A DNA stretch of 64,000 bases, taken from Marispirochaeta sp964554875. GTDB lineage: Bacteria; Spirochaetota; Spirochaetia; JC444; Marispirochaetaceae. The notes under the pieces were generated by a model. That model did not search any database, was not told where the DNA came from, and saw only the letters and a program-made list of their open reading frames with translations. Below, piece by piece: positions 15,615 to 24,435 of this stretch; position 1 is the first letter of the stretch, and every line of letters starts with the position of its first letter. The stretch is from the NCBI GenBank assembly GCA_964554875.1, contig CAZKQJ010000013.1:1-64000 (forward strand). The letters are read 5' to 3'. The position numbers and the translations under genes were made by a program.

Positions 15615-16018
15615 CAGGCAGACGTAACAAGCTGCACAAATACCGAGCGGTTTCGAGGTCCGTCAAACTCGGTCAGATAGATTCCCTGCCAGGTACCGAG
15701 GGTAAGCCTGCCCTCGTGAACCGGGATTGAAACACTGGGACCCATCATGCTGGTCTTGATGTGGGCCGCCGAATTGCCTTCGGTATGAGCGTAGCCGTCC
15801 TGAAAAGGGACAATCCTGTTCAGCTCCATCAGCATGTCCCGCTGCACATCGGGGTCGGCAGCCTCATTTATCGTGACAGCGCAGGTTGTGTGGGGAATGT
15901 AGACAAGACATATTCCGTCCTTTACCCCTGCATCCGCGACAAGGCGTTTTACCTGGCTTGTAATATCCATAAAAACCGTCTGATCGCTAGTTTTAATCTT
16001 GAAGTTGAGAAAGGGCAT
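15614..16018 (-). CDS. YjbQ/UPF0047-family protein
   Basis: A 134-residue YjbQ-type small beta-barrel protein; family members show weak thiamine-phosphate synthase activity in vitro and their true role is uncertain. The motifs HTTCAVTINEAADPDVQRDM (about 43-62) and LGTWQGIYLTEFDGPRNR (near the C-terminus) are diagnostic, with conserved His residues. It lies two bases downstream of the processing protease gene and is coupled to rsmE. Confidence 0.9.
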   Translation of the reverse strand: MPFLNFKIKTSDQTVFMDITSQVKRLVADAGVKDGICLVYIPHTTCAVTINEAADPDVQRDMLMELNRIVPFQDGYAHTEGNSAAHIKTSMMGPSVSIPVHEGRLTLGTWQGIYLTEFDGPRNRSVFVQLVTSA

Positions 16019-16020
16019 AA

Positions 16021-17430
16021 TTAGCGTACCTCCCCGGATTCAAGCATATCCATGGCCTGTTTCAGGACCTTGTCGAATTCCAGATCGTAGACAGGCGGAA
16101 AGTCCATGCGGCGGTTGTATTCGCTGCGTATGAGAAAACGGATATCCCGTTCTTCGAGGCGGATCCCCTGTTCCCGGAGTTCGTCGATAAAGGCTTCCAC
16201 CTTCTCCGGATCTTCCCGGGGATTCTGCTCAACAAAGGAGATGATTGTATTGTTCTCATAAATCTGCTGCAGGGACTCCTGCTCCTCTTTGCTCAACTCC
16301 TCCGGAAGGATCTCAAGGTCCGGCTTGACCCCTACCTCATCAACACTGATTCCCGCAGGGGTGTAATAGCGGGCGATGGTCAGCTTGAATCCTGTTTCGC
16401 CGAACTCCCGGACCCACTGAACAGATCCCTTGCCATAGGTGGTTTCACCGATCAGGTATCCCCGGCCGGAATCCTTCATCGCACCGGCGAAGATCTCCGA
16501 GGCGGAGGCAGACCCCTTGTCCACCAGAACAATCACCGGCACCGTTTCCGGGATTTCCGTAGCGGAATCCGCGGTAAAACGCTTGTTTTCACTGGGAATC
16601 CGGGAGCGGGTGCTTACGATGGTTCCGGAATCGAGAAAAAGGTCGGCCACATCGACAACTGAATCAAGCAGTCCCCCGGGGTTTCCCCTGACATCGATTA
16701 TAATTGACCGGTACCCCTGCTCCTCGAAAAAGTCAAAAGCCTCCCGGATTCTGTCGTCTGTATAGGGGGTCCAGTCGACAATACGCAGGTAGGCGATATC
16801 TCCGATCATGTCCTGCTTTATGGTGGGGACCTCGATGATTGCCCTTGTTATGGAAACATCAAAACTGATCGAATCCCGGCGGAGGATTTTTACCTTTACT
16901 TCAGTTCCCGGGGGACCTTTAAGCTTGTCCACTACCTCATCCAGGCTCAGCTTTTCGGTGGATTCTCCCTCCACGGCGGTTATGTAGTCGCCGGCATGGA
17001 TCCCCGCCCTGTAGGCCGGAGCCCCTTCAATGGGAGAGACAACCTCGACGTACTGGGGATAAGGGCGCCGGGGGGTAGGCGCCAGCTCCAGGGAGGGGTC
17101 CGGCTTGGATATAATGAGTCCCACACCGCCAAAGCGGCCGGTGGTGGTGTTGCGAAGCAGCCGCATATCGTTTTTGGTCAGGTAGACTGAATAAGGATCA
17201 TCAAGGCTTTCAAAAAGTCCCTTTATAGCTCCCATGTAAAGGGTTTCCGGGTCTATCTCTTCAACGTAGTTGTCCTGTACGTATCTGAAGAGAAAGTTGA
17301 ACATGTTCAGATATTCCTGGGTATTCCCGCTTTGAGATTCCGCTGTCAAAACAGGATTGGACAGGGCAGAAAATGATATAAAAACCGCCAGGACGGTGGC
17401 CATGATCAGCAGTACAGGTTTGAGTTTCAT
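16021..17430 (-). CDS. ctpA: Carboxy-terminal processing protease (S41 family)
   Basis: A 469-residue periplasmic serine protease. The signal peptide is followed by a tail-recognition region, a PDZ domain (about 95-185, with AGDYITAVEGEST) and the S41 catalytic core. The catalytic serine segment GSASASEIFAGAMKDS and the lysine in YGKGSVQ are present. It would trim C-termini of envelope proteins or cleave murein hydrolases. Strong Shine-Dalgarno GGAGG precedes the ATG. It is the first gene of the minus-strand chain, with its own promoter. Confidence 0.93.
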   Translation of the reverse strand: MKLKPVLLIMATVLAVFISFSALSNPVLTAESQSGNTQEYLNMFNFLFRYVQDNYVEEIDPETLYMGAIKGLFESLDDPYSVYLTKNDMRLLRNTTTGRFGGVGLIISKPDPSLELAPTPRRPYPQYVEVVSPIEGAPAYRAGIHAGDYITAVEGESTEKLSLDEVVDKLKGPPGTEVKVKILRRDSISFDVSITRAIIEVPTIKQDMIGDIAYLRIVDWTPYTDDRIREAFDFFEEQGYRSIIIDVRGNPGGLLDSVVDVADLFLDSGTIVSTRSRIPSENKRFTADSATEIPETVPVIVLVDKGSASASEIFAGAMKDSGRGYLIGETTYGKGSVQWVREFGETGFKLTIARYYTPAGISVDEVGVKPDLEILPEELSKEEQESLQQIYENNTIISFVEQNPREDPEKVEAFIDELREQGIRLEERDIRFLIRSEYNRRMDFPPVYDLEFDKVLKQAMDMLESGEVR

Positions 17431-17450
17431 GGTGCCTCCTCTATAGCTCG

Positions 17451-17479
17451 TCTATAGAATAGTGTAGCCATTATCTCAA
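17451..17479 (-). promoter_or_regulatory. Promoter of ctpA
   Basis: Minus-strand TTGAGA (17474-17479) and TATAGA (17451-17456), 17-bp spacer. The leader contains CTATAG twice, 11 bp apart (17441-17446, 17452-17457). Confidence 0.5.
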
Positions 17480-17531
17480 AGAAAATCACCTTCTAAAAGC
17501 CTCTAAGCCGTCTCTCCCCTGCGGGTTCAAC

Positions 17532-17560
17532 TTGACTGGCCCAGGTGCTGTACGTACAAT
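17532..17560 (+). promoter_or_regulatory. Strong sigma-70-type promoter, probably giving a leaderless mRNA
   Basis: TTGACT (17532-17537) and TACAAT (17555-17560) with an ideal 17-bp spacer. Transcription is expected to start 7-8 nt after the -10 box, which is the A of ATG 17568. There is no Shine-Dalgarno in this stretch, so a leaderless message is likely. Confidence 0.6.
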
Positions 17561-17567
17561 CGGTACT

Positions 17568-18041
17568 ATGATGCGACGTCCCTGGCTGTTTCTCGGAGAA
17601 TTTGTATGGGAAATCCTGCGCCTGGCCCTGGTTTTCAACCTGGTGGTTTTCCTCGCCAACCGTGAAGGATTTCTTGATACCGCTGCTCTTCTGTTTTTGC
17701 TGGGTATTCCCGGAATGATCTACCCCGTCGGGATCCTGGCCCTTTTTTTTGAGCCGGACAACTCGAGCCTTCGCATGATTCTGGTCCTTGGCAAGGGGCT
17801 GATGGTTCTGACGGAAGTTCTTCTCCTGGGGCTTGTTTCGGTTCTGGGGAGCTTTCTTGCACATATATTTCCAGTTCTTCTTTCGCTGCGTCTGCCGGCT
17901 GCCCTTGGTCCTGCCATGCTTGTCCTGCTTGTCGCGGATTTGCTTTTCTTCTTCCTTCTGTTATTATTTAAAACGTCCCTCTCCGGATCGGGAGACAGGG
18001 GCATTCCCGAACCGCCGATCGTGGAAATCAAGGAGGAGTAG
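17568..18041 (+). CDS. Small multi-pass membrane protein
   Basis: A 157-residue protein with about four membrane helices and an acidic C-terminal tail (EPPIVEIKEE). Family not recognised. ATGATG gives starts at 17568 or 17571; the open frame reaches 17532, but that lies within the -35 box. Its stop is immediately followed by the ATG of the MinD-like gene, so the two are co-translated. It could be a membrane partner for that ATPase, by inference from position only. Confidence 0.7.
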   Translation: MMRRPWLFLGEFVWEILRLALVFNLVVFLANREGFLDTAALLFLLGIPGMIYPVGILALFFEPDNSSLRMILVLGKGLMVLTEVLLLGLVSVLGSFLAHIFPVLLSLRLPAALGPAMLVLLVADLLFFFLLLLFKTSLSGSGDRGIPEPPIVEIKEE

Positions 18042-19184
18042 ATGCAGGTTTTACCAATAGCAAGCGGTAAAGGCGGAGTCGGCAAGTCTCTGGTTGCGAC
18101 GAACCTGTCCATCGCCCTGGCCCAGGCGGGTAAGCGGGTTGTTCTGGCTGACCTGGACCTTGGGGCCTCCAATATTCACCTGGTTCTCGGTCTGGGCTCG
18201 GTTCGGGAGGGTATCGGCACCTATCTGGAGAACCCCGAAAAGAAGATAGACGACGTAATAATTGATTCAGGTTATGCGAACCTGCGCTTTATTCCCGGAG
18301 ATGCCGAAATTCCCGGAATCGCCAACATAAAGACCTCGCAAAAAAGAAAACTCCTGAAGGACCTCGGCTCCCTGGATACGGATTACCTGATCATGGACCT
18401 GGGGGCGGGGACCAATAACAATATTCTTGACTTTTTTTTCTATTCCGGACAGGGAATTGTGGTTACAGCTCCAACCCTTACGGCGACCTTGAATGCCTAC
18501 CTTTTTCTGAAGAACGCGATTTTCCGGATCATGAGCAACTCGTTTAAACGCAATTCCGCCGCATGGGCTTATCTTGACAAACTGCGGCAGGACGGACAGT
18601 CACTGCAGAAGGTCTATGTGCCCAAGCTGCTCGAAAGGATGAGTGCCGAGGACCCGGAAGGTTTCGAGGTTTTCGAGCGCAAGATGAGTCTTTTTCATCC
18701 CGGGCTCATTATGAATATGCTGGATGACCCCAAGGAGGGGGTCCGGGCGCAGAAAATTCGCCGCTCATGCAAGGAGTATCTTGGTCTGGATCTGGAGCAC
18801 CTGGGGGTAATTTACCGGGATCACCTGCAGGATGTAGCCCTGAACTCCCGGCTGCCGATCATCGCCTATAAACCTCAGACGGTTCTTTCCCAGGCCATCT
18901 ATCGTATAGCCGATAAAATTCTGCAGCAGGAGGGGGAGAACTCCGGTCCTCTCGACTATATGTCTCTGGACGACTCCTATTTAACCGCAGAGCTCGAGGC
19001 GGAGATCGATTTTGACGCCAGGGTTTTCGAGATGGAGGGCATGCTGAATTCCGGGGCCCTCTCCTACGGAGATCTGGTGGAGACGATCAAATCGCAGCAG
19101 TATGAGATTTCCCAGCTGCGCAAAGAGAGTGCTCTTTTAAAAAAGAAGATAGTCACCCTGATGCAGGACAGGCAGGAGTTTTAG
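18042..19184 (+). CDS. MinD/FlhG-like P-loop ATPase
   Basis: A 380-residue SIMIBI ATPase. The deviant Walker A SGKGGVGKS (about 8-16) with the signature lysine, LADLDLGASNIHLVLG for switch I, and IMDLGAGTNNN for Walker B place it with MinD, FlhG and ParA. The FlhG-like middle is followed by an unusual C-terminal extension (about 300-380) ending in a coiled coil (SQQYEISQLRKESALLKKK). It lacks a MinD-type amphipathic tail. Given the downstream FapA protein and upstream membrane protein, a role in polar placement of an envelope or flagellar structure is a fair guess, not shown. Confidence 0.85.
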   Translation: MQVLPIASGKGGVGKSLVATNLSIALAQAGKRVVLADLDLGASNIHLVLGLGSVREGIGTYLENPEKKIDDVIIDSGYANLRFIPGDAEIPGIANIKTSQKRKLLKDLGSLDTDYLIMDLGAGTNNNILDFFFYSGQGIVVTAPTLTATLNAYLFLKNAIFRIMSNSFKRNSAAWAYLDKLRQDGQSLQKVYVPKLLERMSAEDPEGFEVFERKMSLFHPGLIMNMLDDPKEGVRAQKIRRSCKEYLGLDLEHLGVIYRDHLQDVALNSRLPIIAYKPQTVLSQAIYRIADKILQQEGENSGPLDYMSLDDSYLTAELEAEIDFDARVFEMEGMLNSGALSYGDLVETIKSQQYEISQLRKESALLKKKIVTLMQDRQEF

Positions 19185-19214
19185 TCCTGCGGCAGGGACG
19201 AGTAAGAGAGAAGA

Positions 19215-22169
19215 ATGGCGGCGAAGGCAGATTCTGGAGCTTTTCAATTAATTGTTGATGAAACAAAACTATCCGCCGGTATACGATTCACAGGCCAGGC
19301 TGAGGGGGCTGAATTTTCCGCCGAAGATCTCCGGAACTTTCTGACTGCCCAGGGAATACGTCAGGGGATTGACCAGAAGGCCCTGTCCGAAGCCGCTGCC
19401 CTTTTTTCCGACGGGGAGGAGACGGAGGCCGGAATGCTTGCCCTGGGAGAGGCTCCCCGGGACCCGGAACCGGCCCGATACGACTGGGAGGATCTTCCGG
19501 TTCCGGAGGATCTGAAGTACGAGGCTTCCCTGGTGCTGGATAAAGCCGCTCCCCCCGAAATCTTTCAGACCAGAACGGAAAAGGTTAAGCGTCACAAGAC
19601 GATCAGGAAAAAGGGTTTTCTTCCCTTTATGCCTGCCAGAGAGAAGACCGTCGAAGTTGTAGAAAAGCTTGAAAAACAGGAAAAGGTCTATGTCGATCCC
19701 CGTGTCCTTGCCTCCGGCTGGTGTGAAAAGGGTACCCGGATAGGAGCTGTTCAACCCGGAAAACCCGGAACCCCGGGAGTCAATGTCTTTGGTCAGGTAA
19801 TTCCCCCTAGAGTCGACAACCAGTCCTTCTATTGTGGAGAAGGGATTGTTCTCGAGAAAGGGGTCTTTGTTGCCGGGGAGTCCGGTTTTTTTCGTCGGGG
19901 GGAGAACTGGATTGATCTTGTTCCCTATACCCTGCATCAGTGGGACGTAAGCCTTTCGGAGGATCACAATACCTGTTACCTGGACTTCAATCCCGGATTC
20001 AAGGATGCGGCGCCTCCCGCTGCGGAGGATATTGTAACAGCTGCCGGGGAACTGGGATATCCCCGGGAAAAGCTTCTGGCGAGTCAGGATATCCAGAACA
20101 TGATTGCCGAGGCCGTAAAAAGCGGAAAGGCCCTGAAGAAACAGGGGATTTCCATTGATGAGGACGGCTGGTTCGCTGTCAGGGTCTCCGATGACAAGTT
20201 GAAGGCCTACCTTTCCATCCGCAAACGCCGGGGAGGCGGAAAAGCCCTTGTTCTGAAGGAGATTGGAGCGGCCATCCTCCAGGCGGGGTTTAAAGGACTG
20301 GATAAGGCGGCTGTTCAGTCCGCCATCATGGAGTTTTACCGCGGTCCGGAGGCTGAGCTGCGGGACTACGTTCTGGCGGAGGGAAAAGCCCCGGTAGCCG
20401 GCGAAGACGAGAGTTTTTCTTTAAAAGTTACTCCCCTGGCCCAGGCGGATATGTCCGCCATTGCCGAACGTGCCGGGCTGCTGCGCAGGGAAGGGCTGAT
20501 CAACCTGGAATCATGGAGCCTCTTTCCGCCGGATAAGGTCGAGAAGATGTCCCTTGTACGGGCTGAACAGCTTGTGGGAGAGATCGTAAAAGGCAAGAAC
20601 GGCGAAGCAGGATACGATGTTTACGGCGTCAGACTGGATCCGCCTGCAGGGAAGAAAGCGCCCCTTTACATCTGTGAGGGGCTGCGAATAGAGAAGAACC
20701 TGATTGTGGCCGAGTCCGACGGAGTTCTGGAAATCGGTGAACTGGATGGTACCACCTATCTGCGTCATCACCCCCACAAAAGCGCGTTGGTATCGGTGCG
20801 TCTCTCGGAAGACCGGATGAAGGCGGTGCTGACGGTCAGCCCGGTGGAAGGGACGGGGTTTCCCGCCTCGGAAGAGGACATACGGGAAGCCCTGAAGAAG
20901 GCCGGTGTAAGCCAGGGGATTAATGAGGAACTCTGTGCCCAGGTCTGCGCCCGGACCGCCCGGGGAGAGGCTGTTTCGGATATGGTTGTAGCCAGGGGAA
21001 AGCCACCCCGGGACGTCGGCAGGGTAGAAGTGGACTTCAAGATCGACTTTGCCAGCGGAAAAGGGGTGACAATAAACAGGAAGGGCCAGGCCAATTATCG
21101 CAGTCAGGACCGGATGACCACCGTCGAAAAGGGGGATCTGATAGCCGAAGTACGGATTCCCCAGGGAGAGTCAGAACCCGGTTGGGACGTTACCGGAAAA
21201 ACCCTGAACTCCCGAGAGCTGAAGCAGATTCCCCTGGAAGCGGGAGAGCATGTGGAAATACGGGAGGAAGGGGTCGGTATTACCCGCTTTTACGCCGCCG
21301 CTTCCGGTGAGCTGATCCGGGATAAAAACCTCATCTGCGTGCGCAATGTCTATACCGTCGCCGGTGATGTGGATATGAAGACGGGAAACATCAAGTTTTC
21401 CGGGCCGGTGCAGATCAAGGGCTCGGTCATGCCGGGCTTTGTCGTTTTTTCCGCCGGAGACGTACAGATTGGGGGCCTGGTGGATGCTTCGCTGGTTTCT
21501 TCAGAGGGGACAATATACGTCGGTCACGGTGTCAAGGGAGGGGGCAAAGCTGTTCTTCGTTCAAAAAAGAGTGTCTACGCCGGTTTTATCGAGCAGGGGC
21601 ATGTAATGGCCGTGGGGGATATAGTCGTCAAGAACTCCTGCCTGCGTTCCTCCCTCCGCTGCAATGGACGTCTGCTGCTGAAAACCGAAAAGGGAAACCT
21701 GAACGGGGGAATCGTCAAAGCACGGCAGGGAGCGGAGGTCCAGAACCTGGGTAACCCGAACGGGGTAAAGACCCAGGTCTCTTTCGGCCAGGATTATCTG
21801 GTTGCCGACCGCATTCAGGTTGAGGAAAAAGAGATTAACCAGACCCGGGACAAGGTCATCAAGCTGGATTCGATATTGAACAGGCTGGAAAAGGCGGGGG
21901 AGACGGAAAAACTCCAGAAAGCCCGGCAGGAGAAGCTGAAGTTTATCAAGCTGATTGAAAAACGCAGTCTGCGTCTTTTTACCCTGCGGGAAAAGTTCGA
22001 AGAACACTATCCCTCCGAGGTGCTTGTGAGGGGCAGCCTGTATCCGGGGGTGGTTTTCGAGAGCCATGGCCGATATTATGAGGTTGACAAAGCGGAATCC
22101 GGGGTCGTGGTCTTCTTTGATTCCAGGGTGGGAAAGATCCAGAAAAAACCGATCAGTAAGGAGGACTAG
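19215..22169 (+). CDS. Very long FapA-family (DUF342) protein with repeated N-terminal modules
   Basis: A 984-residue cytosolic protein. FapA-family members are usually 450-650 residues. The extra length comes from repeated modules: a helical unit of the form DLRNFLTAQGIRQGID recurs at about residues 38, 260, 345 and 545. Each follows a strand pair such as LSEDHNTCYLDF (~245), VSDDKLKAYLSI (~324) or LSEDRMKAVLTV (~529). A glycine-rich segment (IGAVQPGKPGTPGVNVFG) also recurs three times. Residues ~710-860 form a right-handed beta-helix (GDVDMKTGNIKFSG onward), and a coiled coil follows. Vibrio FapA contributes to flagellar and pole control. Coupled to the MinD-like gene. Confidence 0.85.
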   Translation: MAAKADSGAFQLIVDETKLSAGIRFTGQAEGAEFSAEDLRNFLTAQGIRQGIDQKALSEAAALFSDGEETEAGMLALGEAPRDPEPARYDWEDLPVPEDLKYEASLVLDKAAPPEIFQTRTEKVKRHKTIRKKGFLPFMPAREKTVEVVEKLEKQEKVYVDPRVLASGWCEKGTRIGAVQPGKPGTPGVNVFGQVIPPRVDNQSFYCGEGIVLEKGVFVAGESGFFRRGENWIDLVPYTLHQWDVSLSEDHNTCYLDFNPGFKDAAPPAAEDIVTAAGELGYPREKLLASQDIQNMIAEAVKSGKALKKQGISIDEDGWFAVRVSDDKLKAYLSIRKRRGGGKALVLKEIGAAILQAGFKGLDKAAVQSAIMEFYRGPEAELRDYVLAEGKAPVAGEDESFSLKVTPLAQADMSAIAERAGLLRREGLINLESWSLFPPDKVEKMSLVRAEQLVGEIVKGKNGEAGYDVYGVRLDPPAGKKAPLYICEGLRIEKNLIVAESDGVLEIGELDGTTYLRHHPHKSALVSVRLSEDRMKAVLTVSPVEGTGFPASEEDIREALKKAGVSQGINEELCAQVCARTARGEAVSDMVVARGKPPRDVGRVEVDFKIDFASGKGVTINRKGQANYRSQDRMTTVEKGDLIAEVRIPQGESEPGWDVTGKTLNSRELKQIPLEAGEHVEIREEGVGITRFYAAASGELIRDKNLICVRNVYTVAGDVDMKTGNIKFSGPVQIKGSVMPGFVVFSAGDVQIGGLVDASLVSSEGTIYVGHGVKGGGKAVLRSKKSVYAGFIEQGHVMAVGDIVVKNSCLRSSLRCNGRLLLKTEKGNLNGGIVKARQGAEVQNLGNPNGVKTQVSFGQDYLVADRIQVEEKEINQTRDKVIKLDSILNRLEKAGETEKLQKARQEKLKFIKLIEKRSLRLFTLREKFEEHYPSEVLVRGSLYPGVVFESHGRYYEVDKAESGVVVFFDSRVGKIQKKPISKED

Positions 22170-22173
22170 CTTC

Positions 22174-23118
22174 ATGACTCTATCGTTAGCCTATCTGCCG
22201 TTTCCCGAATGGATATCTCCGGTCATACTCCCCGGGCTGCCCTTTCGCTGGTACGGCCTTATGTATCTTCTTGCCTTCGGAACAGCATACCTTCTGGTAA
22301 GGTATCAGGTTCGGCAGGAAGAACCGAAACTCTCCGTTGATATTGTGGCGGACCTCTTTTTCTGGATAATCCTCGGTCTGCTTCTGGGCGGGCGACTGGT
22401 TTCTGCCCTGATTTATGATACTTCCGGTATCTACTGGACCAGACCATGGCTGATTTTCTGGCCCTTCGATGAGTCCATGCGCTTTGTGGGGCTGCAGGGT
22501 ATGTCGTATCATGGCGGACTGCTGGGAGGCACCCTCGGGGGAGTCCTCTTTTGCCGCCGCCGGGGTTTTTCTTCCTGGCTCTGGGCGGACCGTATTGCCC
22601 TGGCAGTTCCCCTGGGCTACACCTTCGGACGCCTGGGAAACTTTATTAATGCTGAACTTTACGGTCGGGTTACCAGCGCTCCCTGGGGGATGATTTTTCC
22701 CGGGGCTCCGGAATTTCCCCTCTCTGTGGACTGGGTAGCTGACATGAGCCGGAAACTTGGTATGGCTGCGGAGGGAGGGGTAAACCTGCCCCGGCACCCG
22801 AGCCAGCTGTATGAGGCCCTCGGAGAGGGGGTCCTGCTCTGGCTTTTTCTCTGGTTTTTCATCCGTAAACGAAAGAGTTTTGACGGATTCATTATGGGAT
22901 GGTACCTGATTGGGTACGGTGTCGTCCGTTTTGTAATTGAATATTTCAGGCAGCCCGACAGCAACCTGGGTTTTATTCTGGAATTCGGCTATTCCCATTC
23001 CATATATCAGACCGGAAGTTTTCTGAATATCACCATGGGACAGCTTCTGTGTATCCTGATGATCCTCGCTGGGACAGGGGTCCTGATTTTTGCCGGACGA
23101 CGTTCCTGGAAACAGTAA
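22174..23118 (+). CDS. lgt: Prolipoprotein diacylglyceryl transferase
   Basis: A 314-residue integral membrane enzyme moving diacylglyceryl from phosphatidylglycerol to the lipobox Cys of prolipoproteins. YHGGLLGG (His and Gly motif, about residue 110) and GRLGNFINAELYGR, with the essential Arg/Asn/Glu, are intact. About seven membrane helices. The ATG at 22174 has AAGGAGG upstream and lies 4 nt after the FapA-gene stop; a longer in-frame start at 22066 inside that gene is rejected. Last gene of the operon beginning at 17568. Confidence 0.95.
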   Translation: MTLSLAYLPFPEWISPVILPGLPFRWYGLMYLLAFGTAYLLVRYQVRQEEPKLSVDIVADLFFWIILGLLLGGRLVSALIYDTSGIYWTRPWLIFWPFDESMRFVGLQGMSYHGGLLGGTLGGVLFCRRRGFSSWLWADRIALAVPLGYTFGRLGNFINAELYGRVTSAPWGMIFPGAPEFPLSVDWVADMSRKLGMAAEGGVNLPRHPSQLYEALGEGVLLWLFLWFFIRKRKSFDGFIMGWYLIGYGVVRFVIEYFRQPDSNLGFILEFGYSHSIYQTGSFLNITMGQLLCILMILAGTGVLIFAGRRSWKQ

Positions 23119-23127
23119 TCACTATCG

Positions 23128-23159
23128 GGGAATCCCCTATGGAACGATAGGGGATTCCC
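23128..23159. terminator. Hairpin after lgt
   Basis: A perfect 13-bp inverted repeat, GGGAATCCCCTAT and ATAGGGGATTCCC, with loop GGAACG. It lies 10 nt after the lgt stop. There is no T-run downstream, so intrinsic termination would be imperfect; mRNA end protection is an alternative. Confidence 0.55.
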
Positions 23160-23256
23160 TTAAAAACACTCTCAAGTTTCCCTGATTGCGGGTTCATGGT
23201 TTCTGCCTGAATATTGATCTGAGATCAGACCAATTTGGCGGCACAGGAGCGTGATC

Positions 23257-24225
23257 ATGACAAGTACGGCACAAGGTTTCCAGGTTGAGAATGATGATTA
23301 TTATGGCATCGACAGCGATCCCCTGGCACTCTATTTGCGGCAGATTGCCGAGTACAGCCTGCTGTGCAAGGATGAGGAACTCAAGCTCGGGAAGGAGATA
23401 GCGGAGCTCCGCAAGCAGATAATAAAACTGGATGATGATCTGAACCGGGAGATGATTGACCCTGCAGATTATCGTGCCGTCAGGAACTCCCTGGAAACGG
23501 AGCTCGGTCTCCTGAAAAACCGTATGATTACCGCGAACCTGCGGCTTGTGGTCTCCATCGCAAAGCGGTATCAGCACCGGGGTTTGAGCCTGCTGGATCT
23601 GATAGACGAGGGAAACATCGGTCTGATTGAGGCTGTTGAACGTTTTGATTACACCAGGGGCTGCAAATTTTCCACCTACGGTACCTGGTGGATCCAGCAG
23701 GCAATCATCAAGGCGGTAGCCGATAAAGGCCGGACTATCAGGATTCCGGTCCATGTCCTGAATTCCATCCGAAAGTGCTTTTCCGTTTCTAAATATCTTA
23801 CCCAGGAGCTGGGCCGGGACCCGCAACTTCAGGAACTTGCCAATTATATGGATGTTTCCGAAGACAAGGTCAAGCAGTTTATGGAGTACACCGTGGATAC
23901 TGCATCCCTGGATACCACTGTGGATGGCGACAATGCCACCAGCCTTTCCGATCTGGTTCGTGGAGACGAGTATACCGAGCCCTTCGAATCGGTATTCGCC
24001 AATTCCCTGCGGGATATTCTCGACCGGGTGCTGGACCAGCTGAGTTGTCGGGAACGCCGGATCCTTGAGCTGCGTTTCGGCCTTGGAAAAGAAGCGCCTT
24101 TAACCCTGGAGGAGATCGGCAGCCGTATGGGAATTACCCGAGAGAGGGTTCGGCAGATTCAGAACAAGGCAATCGAGACCCTCGGGACATTTTCCGCCAT
24201 TCAGGAGCTGCGGGAGGTTCTGTAA
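23257..24225 (+). CDS. Sigma-70 family group 2 (RpoS/RpoD-like) sigma factor
   Basis: A 322-residue sigma factor with regions 1.2 (DPLALYLRQIAEYSLL), 2 (LIDEGNIGLIEAVERFD, KFSTYGTWWIQQAI), 3 and 4 (LTLEEIGSRMGITRERVRQI). It has no region 1.1 and an insert of charged residues between 1.2 and 2.1. The length is in the RpoS/group-2 range, so an alternative or stress sigma is more likely than the housekeeping one. Shine-Dalgarno AGGAG supports ATG 23257 over an upstream GTG at 23251. Confidence 0.9.
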   Translation: MTSTAQGFQVENDDYYGIDSDPLALYLRQIAEYSLLCKDEELKLGKEIAELRKQIIKLDDDLNREMIDPADYRAVRNSLETELGLLKNRMITANLRLVVSIAKRYQHRGLSLLDLIDEGNIGLIEAVERFDYTRGCKFSTYGTWWIQQAIIKAVADKGRTIRIPVHVLNSIRKCFSVSKYLTQELGRDPQLQELANYMDVSEDKVKQFMEYTVDTASLDTTVDGDNATSLSDLVRGDEYTEPFESVFANSLRDILDRVLDQLSCRERRILELRFGLGKEAPLTLEEIGSRMGITRERVRQIQNKAIETLGTFSAIQELREVL

Positions 24226-24310
24226 AAGAGTGGAGAAATTCGACAAGTCCTGGTTTTTTTGTCAAATCCCTTTGAATTTTTCTGGTAAATAGACAACACT
24301 TAGTAGAGGG

Positions 24311-24414
24311 AAAAGCCGGAAACGCAGCATATCGGCATGGAGCGTTGTTTCCGGAACTTTCCCGGGAACGGACCGGTTGCGGCCCGGTAAATCCTGGAGC
24401 TCCTCCGGGGGCTC
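24311..24414 (+). promoter_or_regulatory. Structured leader of the cheY-like gene
   Basis: Three successive hairpins can be drawn in the 210-bp gap before the CheY-like gene: CCGGAAAC (24316-24323) with GTTTCCGG (24347-24354); ACCGG (24372-24376) with CCGGT (24384-24388); and GAGCTCC (24397-24403) with GGGGCTC (24408-24414, one G-T pair). I could not match it to a known riboswitch consensus. The rest of the gap has T-rich sequence but no convincing terminator. Confidence 0.35.
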
Positions 24415-24435
24415 AATACGGAGTATGTCCTGCTT

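Noticed and set aside
24311..24414. c-di-GMP or cobalamin riboswitch
   Set aside because: The conserved core sequences of those classes are not visible.
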